From assembly GCA_964402115.1 (NCBI GenBank), contig CAYOBW010000003.1, positions 1 through 64,000 of the forward strand: 64,000 nucleotides of DNA, written 5' to 3'. Below are positions 41,701 to 53,700 of the stretch, piece after piece. The number at the start of each line of letters is the position of its first letter. Positions within the stretch are counted from its first letter, which is position 1. The DNA comes from CAYOBW01 sp964402115 (GTDB taxonomy: Bacteria; Verrucomicrobiota; Kiritimatiellia; UBA8416; CAYOBW01). The notes beneath the pieces were generated by a model, which had not been told where the DNA came from, did no database searches, and saw only the letters and a list, made by a program, of their open reading frames with translations. Position numbers and translations under genes: made by a program.

Positions 41701-44700
41701 CATGTCCACGCCGGGGCCGTCGAAGCGTACGCCGTCGGCATCCTGCGTGACATAGGACAGGAAACCGGAGAACTGGGTGGTGAAGCCCAGCAGGTGACCC
41801 ACTTCATGAACGAGCAGCGAGAGGAGGTCGTAACGCAACGCCACGTCGCTGTCCACGGTCGCCTGGTACGCTCGGTCGCCCTGATACAGCGCATACTCGT
41901 CGGACGTCTGCGGCGTCGTATCCATGTACCAGCCCGCGCCGCTGGCATCGCGATCCACGCCGATGTAGCCGGCGACAGGCTCCCCGTGTGCCCCAAACGC
42001 CGTGATCGCGGCATAGCCCAACTGGCTTCCGGCCAAGTCGTGCAGACCAAGCGTCAGCGCAAATGTCGGCGTGTAGCCCAGTGCGCTGGACCACCATGAC
42101 AGCGCGGCCTCTCCCAATGCAACGAGCATCGAGTCCGCATTCACGGTTTCAGCCGGGGTTTCCGTGGGCGGCAACGCGACGATTCCGTCCCCCGTACTCG
42201 ACTCCGCCTGCAGGGAAATGATCGTTCCCCGATAGCCGCCCGGCATGGCTGTGAACTTGTTGTAGGCGGCATTGATGTCGAGTTTCCCGCTCTTGAAGAA
42301 CGGCGCAAACGCTTTGCCGGCGCCGCTGGGATCCCTCTGCATGGCGTTCAGGATTGTGCGCTCGATGATCGCCTGTGCTTCTCCTACTTGCGCTTGCGCG
42401 AGGCCACCGATCTTAAGGTCTATGTCTGTCGATCCGCCGCGCATGGGCGCTTTAGCCAAATCGGCCGCGCGTCTGAAGGTACGGCCTTCGACGCCAGACG
42501 CCCACATGGCCTGCTGAGCATTCTTGAAACGGGCTCCGGGCATGCCGGCTGTGTAGATATCAAGCACCGCGTCGAGCCGTTCACCCATATCGGAGAGGCG
42601 ACTTCCCAGGGATCCCATCAGCTCAATCTGGGACGACGCGGCGGAAAATCCCTGCGTTCCGGTCACCGCCTGCCCGGCTTCCCGCAGCACGGCCATTTGC
42701 TCACCCGAAGCCAAAGTGGCTGTCTTGCTTTCGCGCATCAAGCCGAAGATATTGTCGCTGTGCTTGGCGAATAACTCCTCCACCTTGCTGGCGGCCGCGC
42801 CCTGCACTTCCGGCCATATGCCGCCACTGTTCTTGATTAGTCCGTTGAGTTTCTTGAAGCGATCCTGCGCCTTGAGGTAGAGGACCCGCATCTTGGCGCT
42901 GGTTCCAGGCGTAGCGGCCAGTTTTCCCATTTGCGCGATAGCACCCTCCAACTTGGCAGATGCGGCAGCCGCCTTGGCGTTGAGCATGCTACCCTCGGCG
43001 GCGTATTTAAGGTGTTGCCATTGTCGCGCCTTGAGGACCTTGGCGATTTCTCGTACTGGGTCTTTACCCGCCAGTGTGGCCCTGTTGTAGACTGCGGCCA
43101 ACTCCGGGAATTCCTCCAACTTCTGGAAACGATAGAACTCCTTGCCTGTCTCCAACATGCGTTCGTAGGGGCGAACGAGTGTATAGCGAACCCAATCGTC
43201 GATACCATTGGCGATTCGGGCCGCATCCCCGACTTTGTCGCTGATGCGAAGCCCCTTGACGGCGGCCTTCATGACCGTCCCAAACCCTGATTCGAACACC
43301 TTACCCGCGAAACGCGCCACCTTGCCTACACCGCCAATCAACATGATGGGGTCGAGCACAAAGCTGGCGACGTTACCCACACTCTCGCCGACAGAATAGT
43401 AGTCGCCTGACTCAAGCGCTCCCACGAAGTTGCCCAGGAAGGATGCCACCGCCGGCGCGACGACTTCGGAGGTAGCCGCCCCCACAAGCGCGACGACACC
43501 AAAGGCGGCGGAAGCGATTGACCCCATGCCGTCGCGCTGAGCCCAGTCATACTCCTGGTTGAAGCGCTTCGCCACGATATCCCAAGCCTTGCCGGTCTTG
43601 TCGGAACCGTTCATGTAGTCCTGAATCAGCCAGCTCTGCGGCTTGTACGTGGAGAGCCAGTTCTGGTTGTACGCGAACGCCCCGAAGGCGTCGCCGACTG
43701 TCAGCAAGGTCTCCTTAACCACCGCTTTGCCGATGTCGTAGAGGGCCACGACGCCGTTTCCGAGGGCATTGCCGAAACCTTTCGCGAAATTGGTGATGCC
43801 GTAACTGTCCGGACTCGGCGTAAACAACAGATACGGCTCCGGCAAAGTAACCGTCTTGTTGGGGCTTCCGATTTCCTTCAGTTGCGCGATGACGGCGGGG
43901 TCCATGGGTTGCGATACAGTTCCCGTCGGGTCGGTCATGCCCACCGGGTTGTTCTCGACAAACCGGTAAAGGTTCGTGTCGCCGGCGTCGAGTCCCAGCG
44001 GATCAAGGCTGATGAAACGCCCGCCGACGGGGTCGTAGTAGCGGGCGCGGAAGTAGTAGAGCCCTGTCTCCGCGTCCAACTCACGCCCCTGATAGAGGTA
44101 CCGCGAGGTAGTCGTCGGCGTTGACTGCGAGGCCACGCGACCGAAGAGCAAATACTTAATGTGGTTGACCAGAGCGCCGGCATTGTCCACCAGATCCGTG
44201 GTGCTGTTGACCTGGTCTGTCAACCGCCAGAGAACCAACCCTTGGCCGTTATCCTGCGCCAGGGTCTGGTCGGCGCCTTCGCCGCCGAAATAGACCCACG
44301 CCAGGGCTGCATTCGCCGCACCCGGGGCGCGCACGCATTCGACCAGGACATTCACACCGTCGTAGAGGAAGTGCTCGGCTGCCGCGGCGACACCGTCAGT
44401 CGGCGTTGTGTCCACGCGACGCGCTATCCGGCGATCGAGGACGTCGTATGTGTAGTCGGTCCGCTGGCTGAGCGTGTCGTTGTGGTCGTACTCGACGACC
44501 GTGGTCAAGCGATTGCGGTAGTCCCACGTATAGACGCGCTTCGCGCCACCCGCAATGGCCGTTGCTGTCGCCAAGTTGCCAGCTCCGTCGTACGTGTAGG
44601 TATACACACCATCGGACATGACACGGTTACCGGTGCCCAGCGTCACGTCGGTGCGGTTGCCGTTGGCGTCGTAGGCGTAAATCTCGGCCGCACGGCTATC

Positions 44701-47700
44701 GCTGTACGTGACTCCTGTCACCTGTCCCGAGGCGTCGCGCGCGTAGGTACGGGTACCATCGACGTCCGTGACGGTCATGATTTGCCCGGCAGCGTCATAG
44801 GTAAAGGAGAAGCTGTTCAGGGCCGAAGCGCCCGACGTGTGTACGATCCCTGCGAGCCAGCCGGACTGGGGTTGATAGGTGTAGGTTGTGCTGGTCACAG
44901 CCGAACCGGTGCCCAGCGAAGCGTACCGGTCTACGCCCGTCAGTTGGCTGTCGGCGTTGTAGCTGTAATGCACCGCCTTGTCCTGCAGCCCGGGGCCGAA
45001 CTGCGACATGTCCGTCCGGCGCCGGAGCAGGTCGTAGTCGTAGAGCGAGGTAATGCTGCTGAGGCCCGTCACGCCACCCACCGTGGCAGACATCATCGTG
45101 AGGTTGTGCCCAGCGTCGTACGTGTAGATCAGCACCAGGGTCGGCGCGCCGGGATTGGTCGCATCCTGCCGAATAAGTTGCCCGTCGTCGTTGTACTGGT
45201 ATACGTACGAACTGAAATCATCGTCTGCCGTCAACAACCGACCCTCGGGATCGTACGTCCAATGCGCAGCGTACGATTCGCCAACCCAGACTTCGTCCGT
45301 CTTGCGGCTACGTCTATCGTAGGTGAACCGTCGTGTCCGACCATTTCCGTCTGTGATCGTCTCCGTGTTCCCGGCGTCATCGTACGTGTAAGACGTGCTT
45401 CCGGCGGGTGAGGTCTCGGTCTTAAGCTGGCCACGGTCGGTGTAGGCAAACGTCGTTTCATTGCCGAGGGGATCGGTCACGCTCGTCCGTTCGCCAGCGG
45501 CGTTGTATTCGTACAGCGTCGTCCCCGTGGGCGTTACTTCCCGAATCAGGCGACCCAGCCTGTCGTAGTACCAGGTTGTCGTGTGGTCATTTCCGTCCGT
45601 ATACGTATTCTGGAGACTGCCGTACGTCCACTCCTGCGTAGCGCCGCCCCGCACGGATTGGAGGGTTTGCCGGTTCAGCCGGTCGTAGTCGTAATCGGTG
45701 ACTCGACCCTGCTCATCCATGAGCAGCGTCAGGTTGCCGTTGGCATCATACTCGCGTGCCTCGGACAGGCTGTCGGGACCCGTCACCGTCTTCTGCCGCC
45801 CCACCCCATCATACGTGAACGTGGTGACGCGCCCGAGTTCATCGCGTACGCTCTGCAGCAGGCCATTGTCGTAATAGAACAGGTTCTGCGTATGACCCAT
45901 CGCGTCCTTGATTTCGGTCTGGCGATTCAATGGATCGTATTCGAAGCGTTCAGTCTTCCCGGCGAAGTCGGTGACGGCCTTCACATTGCCAACGGCGTCA
46001 TACGTGGTGACACTGGTTGCCCCGGTGGGATCGATGACGTGCGTGCGACGGTTGAGTTGATCGTATCGGTATAGGGTTGCATAGCCGCGCGGGTCAGTGA
46101 CTGAGGTCTGATTGCCAGCCTTGTCGTATGTGTATGAGAAGGCCGCCTCGTCGGCTGAACCCTCGGCGTAGGTAATCTTGGTCACTCGATGCAACGCATC
46201 GACGTCGTACTTCGTGCGGCGTCCCAGCGGATCAATCTCCAGCGTCTTGTCGCCAACCCTGTTGTACTCGTACTGGGTTGTCTCGCCGTCCATGGTTGTC
46301 CGCACCAGGCGACCGAAGGCATCGTACTCGTTTTCCGTCAGCAGGCCGTGCGAGTCGAGGGACCACTCGACCAGCCCGTCGAAGCCATAGGTCCACGTCT
46401 GCTGTTCAGCCGAGCCTTGCGCGCGGATGAGGAGCACTTCGCGGCCTGCGTTGTCGTACGCATGGAACGTCACCGTGCCGTTCCCATCCCACTCTGACAC
46501 GATGTTGCCGAAGTCGTCCCGCTCCGTCCGTGTGGTCACACCTTCGGGGCGATTCGTCGCTTTGAGAGAGTTGGCGCCATCGTACTCGAACGTGGTCCTG
46601 TTGCGCAGCGCGTCCTCCTCAGCTTCCAGTCGACCGAGGTCGTCGTAGAAACGCTTCTGGATGACAATTCCACCGCGAGAGACTGACTTGATCCTGTCCC
46701 CGTCATCGTAGGCATACGTCGTCGACCGGTCGAGCGCGTCCGTCACACTCTCGATTCTGCCGAGTTGATCATAGCCTGTGACTTCGGTCTTTCCGTCGGC
46801 ACGTGTCGTTACGGTCAAGCGGTTACGCTTGTCGTAGTCGTACCGTGTCGTGCGATTCTCGCCGTCAGTCACGCTCTTGACGTTGCCCACCAAGTCGTAT
46901 GTCTGCGAGACAACGACCCCGAGCGGGTAGGTCGTGGTGATGACCCGATTGAGGGCGTCGTAGCCGTAGCTGGTTACATTCCCTTCGCTGTCGGTCTGCG
47001 ACTGCAGCCGGCCCTTGGCATCGTAGTCAAGCTTCTCCTGAACAGTCTGCCCGCCACCCGTGTAGGTGATCGTGCGCACCCGATTAAGTGCGTCGTACGT
47101 GTACGTCTTGACGAGCCCTCGCACATCCGTCTCGGTCTTGACGTTGCCGAGCAGGTCGTAGGTGTAGCTGGTGGTGCCTTCCCCCGTGATGACGGAGGTC
47201 CTGCGGTTCATCTTGTCGTATTCGTATCGCTTAAACTGGACGCCGCGTCGCTCTGACTCCAAGTTGCCATACTTGTCGTAGGCGTAGGCGGTCGTTGCCT
47301 CCCGGTCCGTGCCGACGGCGTCGACCGTGCTCGCCACGCGGGCGGTGGCAGGGTCGTACTCCGTCCCCGTCACGACTCCGCCCGCGCTGCGGTGCTCCAG
47401 AAGCAGACCGGCCGGGTCGTAGTCAAAGGTTTCGTACGTGCCATCCGGAAGGTCTACACGGGTCCGCCGATTCAGCGGGTCGTAGGTGCTCTCGGTCTCG
47501 CGATTCAAGGCGTCGATGAAGAAGGTCTGATTGCCGTTCTCGTCGTACTTGAACGTGTGCTGTGTGCCGTCCGCGAACTTGACCCCCGTCCGCCGGCCCG
47601 CGTCATCGTAAGTGAATTCCGTGCGCCGCCCCTCCGGGTCCACTTCCGCCTTCACACGTCCTACCTTGTCGAGTTCGTATGTGGTTGTAGCGGTGTTGGA

Positions 47701-50700
47701 AACGGTTTGCCCCTTCAGGCGACCGCGCTTGTCGTACTCGTACTTGAACAGAAGACCGCTGATGTCCGTCTTGTCGGTCAGCCACCCGTTCTTGTTGTAG
47801 ACATACGTTTCCGTGGCCGCGCCGCTGCCATAGCTTACGGTCTTGGGTTTGTCCAGATCGTCGTAGACCGTCACGGTGACGTAGCCCAACGCGTTCGTGA
47901 TGCTGGTACGACGCCCCATGGCATCGTAACCGTAGCTTTCAACTCCGCCATCGGCGAACTTCGTGCCCTTGAGCCGTCCCTGCCCATCGTACTCGTTCGT
48001 CGTGGTCAGACGACCGTTGACCCTGATGGTCTCCACCTGGCCGTCCTTCGTGTACGTATACGCCACACGTCCGGTCGGACCGTCGGCGGTGATGAGCCGA
48101 TTGCGCTCGTCGTAATCGTAGGTTGTGGTCCGCCCGAGGGCATCCGTCTTGCTGCGGAGATTGCCCAAGCTATCGTACCGGCTGACGTTCGAGTTACCCA
48201 GGGAGTCGGTGACAGTCAGGGGGTTGCCGAGGACGTCGTAACTCGTTGTAACCGAGTACCCTCGCGCGTCCTGACTCGACTTGACGTTCCCCATGTCGTC
48301 GTACTCGTTGACCCGAGTGTTGCCCAGCGGGTCGGTTGCGGAAACCGGCCGATTCATTACATCGTACCGGGTGATCCAGCGCTTGCCCTCCTCATCGATC
48401 CGCACTTCCGGGTTACCGTAGTCGTCATACTCGCACCCGTTGCTGCTGCCGTCGTCAAATGTCACCTGCACCAGCCGTCCGTACTGGCCGTACGTGTAGC
48501 TCGTCTTGTACCCCATGGGATCGGTCATCGTCGCGACCTGTCCGTTCCCGTTGTAGGTGAGGATCGTCTTGACGTCCCCGTAGTCCGAGGTTTCGAGGGT
48601 GGATTCCGTTCGGTTACCATTCGAGTCGTACTTGTACCGTGTAACGCGGCCCAGAGGGTCTGTGACCGACAGGATCTGGTTGAAACGATCTTCGTAGGTG
48701 TAGGTCGTCGTGCTGGTAACGCCCGTCTCGCTGTCGTAGCGGGCCAGCTTGAGCAGGAGCCCCTTGCCCTGATCGTCGTAGGTGTATGTGGTGACGTTCC
48801 CGTCGGCATCGGTCTTGCTGACGGGTTGGTTGTGCTCGTTACGCTTGACCTCCAGAAGGCTGCCCAGGAGGTCGACGCCTGACTTGTAGTAGCCAAACTG
48901 ATCGATGATGTAGGTTCGCCGCTGCCCCTCCTCTGTGACGAAGACCGCCTTCGGCTCGTCGTCCAAATTCACAGCCAGCGGAGCATGCTTCGGATCGCGG
49001 GTGTCGAGGGGATTGTAGAAGCCGAGCAGTTGGGCCGGCAGCAGTTCTGAGGCACGCTTGCCAAACGCACTGCCCCCGATCACGCGACCCGAGTTCTTCC
49101 CTGTCGGGCCATCGTAGAGGATCGTGTCCGTCTGGTTGTTCTTGTCCTTCTGCCCCACGAGATGATGTTCCTCGTCGTAGTAGAACTCCCGAATTGTTCC
49201 ATCCGGGTCTTCGATCGAGATTAGATTGCCCTTGCCGTCCAACTGCAACCGCGTGGTCCGGCCGAATGGGTCGATGATCGTCACGCCCGAGGAGGAGACG
49301 CTGATCCGCGTCCGCAGACCCACGGGGTCCGTGACGCCGCTGAGGTCGCCGGCGGAGCTGTAATCGTACCTGGTCTTGTTGCTATTCCTGTCGCGCACCT
49401 CCACCAGTTTCAGGCGTCGCGGCAGACCGGTGACGTTAAGCGCTGCACCCTTCTTCTCAACGTCCTCGAACCGGTAGACTGTGCCGTCAGGCATGGTGCG
49501 CTCGTAGCTGCCGTCCGCCAGTTGCCGCAGGGCCGAGAAATCACCAGGCTGTCCGACCCATGGATCGCCAGCGACGGGTGGCGGCGCGAAGGAGCTCTCA
49601 TCCCCATTCCCGTTGACCAGCAAGACTCCGCCGGCGTCGAGGTTCTCATACAATTCGTAGTATCCCTCAAGCCCCCAACCGGCGCCAAACGGGCTCTTCT
49701 GATAGTTGACAACAGCCATCGTCCCGACATCGGGGGTGAAGGCCCCGTCAACGAAGCGCCCGTTGACTTGCTGGAACAAACCCGTCTCCAACGTGTAGCG
49801 GTAAAGCCCGGTGTAGGCGTCGCTCAGGTCAATCTGGATCGCCGCACTGATGTTGTCGGCGCCAGGTACGCTGAAGAAGTTCTCGCCGCCACGCAGACCC
49901 ATCGCCGCGTACTCCTCCGTCAGGACAAGACCGTCAGCCTGCGTGATGTAGTCGCCCAAACGGGCATCCAGCCGAGCGATCAGGTACTGGCCCATGTACT
50001 TGACCGGCACATCGGCGTAGGTGAAGTGGAGGATCGGCTTGGGATCGGCACGCAAAGAGTCGTAGTGCAGGGTCAGACCGCGTGCAAGGCCGAGGGATTG
50101 ATAGGGCACGACCGAGTGGGTTTCGTGCAGCACGCCCGAGTGCATCTCAGCCACGGCCGAAATGCCGACCGGAACGGTTTCCGGCGCACTGCTCAGGTTC
50201 ATGTCGCCGAGGGCGGAGCGCATGTTGTACGCGTTGTCCATCGTAGGCATCAGGGTCCCGGTGGCCGACTGCACGGAGATGCCACGCGGGTTTCCGCCGA
50301 TCTCGATGGGTGTGAACTGGTTCGGCTTGCTTTGCCAGTAGTAGTTGAATTTCGACACACCGAAAACGAGCCGCCCCCCGACGAACTGCGCCGCGCCGCC
50401 CGCACTGACTACCTTCTGCTCGCGGAACGTGTACTCGTCACGCTTGAGTTCCCTCTCACCCGTCGAGAACGTGCCAAAGGCATAGAAACGTGCGTCCGCC
50501 GCCGTATCGATCATGTGATTGATGTCGTCGATCGGAACCCGCCAGAAATCCGTCTGGGAGGGGTCAAACTGCACCTGCGAATCGCCTTCCAGCGTGGCGA
50601 TAATCTGAATGATGTCGAAACCGAAGACGCTGTCTACGCCCGGATAGGCGGCGTAGAGGGTGCCCGTCGAAAGCGAGGCGGCCAGGTTGTCAGGGTAGGA

Positions 50701-53700
50701 GTACGGGACGGGACGCGTGGCCGCGGTGATAGTCGCACCCGCTGCCAACGGATCGCGGATGATGCCCACATTGCCGCCAGCCGCCACCGCAACAGGGATT
50801 TCGATGGTCGCCGACTTCAGCCCCAGTTTCTGCCAGACGCCATCCGGGAAGGTATACGTGAAGGACGTGAGAAGTGGTCCCAGGTTGGGGTCACGCTTGG
50901 GATCGCCCTCCCACGTCCGGTTGTAACCTGTCACGAAAGCGTAGGCGGGATGATCCTTGCCTATCTCCTTCTTGAACGTATTAGGCGCGATGTACACGAC
51001 AGCCTGGGCGTTCGTGACCGAGAAGAACTGCTGGTAACGTCCGCCCACGTTCCCGAAAGGCAAGAGATCAATGTAACTGGGTTTCTCATGAATGCCAGTT
51101 TCCGGGTTGTAGCGCAGGACGCCCACGCCCTGCGTATCGCTCCGGCGATCCGTGAAGAGCATCACGTTGGCATCGGACGTGGCGGCCACGCCGTACGGTG
51201 TGGGGCCAACCGCAATGACTCGGCTCGCTTTGTTGGTGTCAAACTGCGGATTGCCGAGAACGGGATCTGCCGGGTTCGTCGGCGTCAGGCGCGCAGCGTA
51301 CGGATCGACGTCCTTTGCGACACTCAGGTCCGTGTCGATGACAATGATATGGCCAGCTCCGGTCGGCGCCGCGCCGAAGAGGTCAGCCGCGGGAGCCGCC
51401 ACATAGAGCCGCTTCTGGTCGGCACTGAGCGCCAGGCCGCGCAACCCCACGGGAGCGGGTCCAACCGCAATGGTGCGGACATGCTTGTTGTAAGACCTTG
51501 AGAACGGGTCGATGTCGATGACGTAGACGTTGCTGATGCCATCCGGGGAGGCTGACGCATCGGAAACGTAGGCGTACTTGCCAAGTTGGTCCACGGTGAT
51601 CCAGAACGGGGCCGACCCGTCCGGGAGATTGATGTGGTTGAGCCCCGTGGTTTCTGGCTCACCCGCCTGGTCGGGTAGCACGTCGATCTCGTGCAAGGCT
51701 TGCGCGTCCAGCACGGAGACACCCGAATGCCCCCACAACGTAACGTACACGCGGGACAGGTCGGGCGTGATGGCTGTAGCCCGCGGGCTGCTTAACTTGT
51801 AGTTTGGATCGACGTAGATCTTCGCCACTTCGATGGGTACGTACTTGCTCGCGTCGCCAGCGCCCTTGATCGCCTCGGTCCGCGTGGTGTCCACAACCGT
51901 CACGTAGCCGCCCGTCGCGTCACCTGAGTTGGCCGCAAACAGGTACTTCGTCTGCCGCAACATGCGCACCGTCTCGCTCCAGAGCGTAACGGTGGTAAAG
52001 CCGGTTTGGGTACTCGAACGCGTAACGAAGCGTCCGACGGCGATTCGCGACACGCCCAGCGTCACCGTGTTCGGCACTTTCAGACGGATTTCGCCGGATC
52101 CCAACGTCAAACCGCTTCCCGTCACGCGAACATCCAGCGCACCCGCCTGAATGATTGAACCGTCCTCCGCGAAGCCATCCTGCATGCCCATGACAAACGT
52201 TACAACGAAATCCGCGGCTGCACCCACGAACTTGCCTTTTATGACCAATTCAGGTCCCGTCGACGTTGTTTCCATGCTTGCCGCAGTGACGACTGGCTGC
52301 ACGGGGTTCTGCGTTACAAAAGGCCTTGGTGTGACGACCGCACCGAGATTCTTGGCGATAGGCTTTTCGTCGGTTCCTTTGACAAACTGAACGTTCTCGC
52401 TGGTCTTCGCGACATAACTGCTTTCGTTGGTCGCGCGATACGTCAAGGTGGCCTCCAGGCCGGCGACGGGGATCGCGAAGTCGTTGAATAGACCGGGGAT
52501 CACATGGTACTTCTTCCCGCCGGTGGGTGTGTCGACCACGATGTCAGTACCAGATCCGCCCATGTTCCCCATGGCCAAAGCGGCCGTTCCAAAGGAAGGA
52601 GCGCCCACGAACATGGCACCGCCGACGTTGGGACGCATGGCAATTCCGGTCGAGTCCACGGCCCAATCGCCATTGTGCCGCGCATACGGCGGTGACGTGG
52701 TGCGGGCGTAGCCATCCGCGCCGACCACCAGGCGGTCGACGATCAACCAGGAATCCTCGTACTGATCCGGTCCCAGCACCGTACGAACCGGCTGGAACAG
52801 GAACATGACGTCGCCAACCGCATACCCTGCGGGGGCAGGAATGGCGGCCGAGAAGTCCGCACCTACAGCGTCACTGCCGGTATCGAGAGCAAAGCCACCC
52901 TGGAACGACCAGCCACCGGGCAACGCATACGGCATATCGGCTGCGCTCTTGGACGCAACGGTCACGGTCGTGCCTTCGGGCAGAGCGCCCGCACCAAAGC
53001 CAATCACGGCGCCACCCGGCGCGGCAACCAGGGCGCCGCTGCCGCCGACGGTTCCGCTGTTGGCCGTGGGCGTAAGCACGCTGATGGGCACTACGCGGCT
53101 CTGGCCGCCCAGCACCACGGTAACCTCCGTGACGCCCTGGGCCAACGCCGTGAGCAGCCCGTCAACGGTGATACTAGCCACGCCCGCCTTGGCAAGATAG
53201 TAGACCGTTCCCTGCGCGGCGGCGGAACGATCCACGATAGTGGCGATATCCACCTTCTCGCGAATGACGAACTGGCGTGTCTCGCCTACGGTCAGTGCGT
53301 ACGTCGATGGGAAGAAGTCCAGCAGCGCCATGTCGGGATCGCCAACAGTAACAGGTGTGGCAGCAGTGCAGCCCTTGGCCATGATGACGATGGTCGTGAT
53401 CCCGTTGGCGAGTGCCACGACCTGACCATGCGCGGTCACGCGGGCAACGGCCGGCGACAGCGATTGGTACGTCACGTAGTTGGTCGGCAGGGCAAGTTCC
53501 GAGCCATCTGCGAGAATGCCGATCAGGGTCAGATTTACTACATCGCCGATAGCGAGGACTCGATCGCGCTGGCCAATGTGGATGGTTGTGAAGACCGGTT
53601 CGGTCACCGTCACCGTCACCGCTGCGACGGCGGATGTCGCCAGCCCATCGTCTGCCCGCAGTTCGAAGCCGGCAGCGCCGACATAGCCGGCGTCGGGCGT

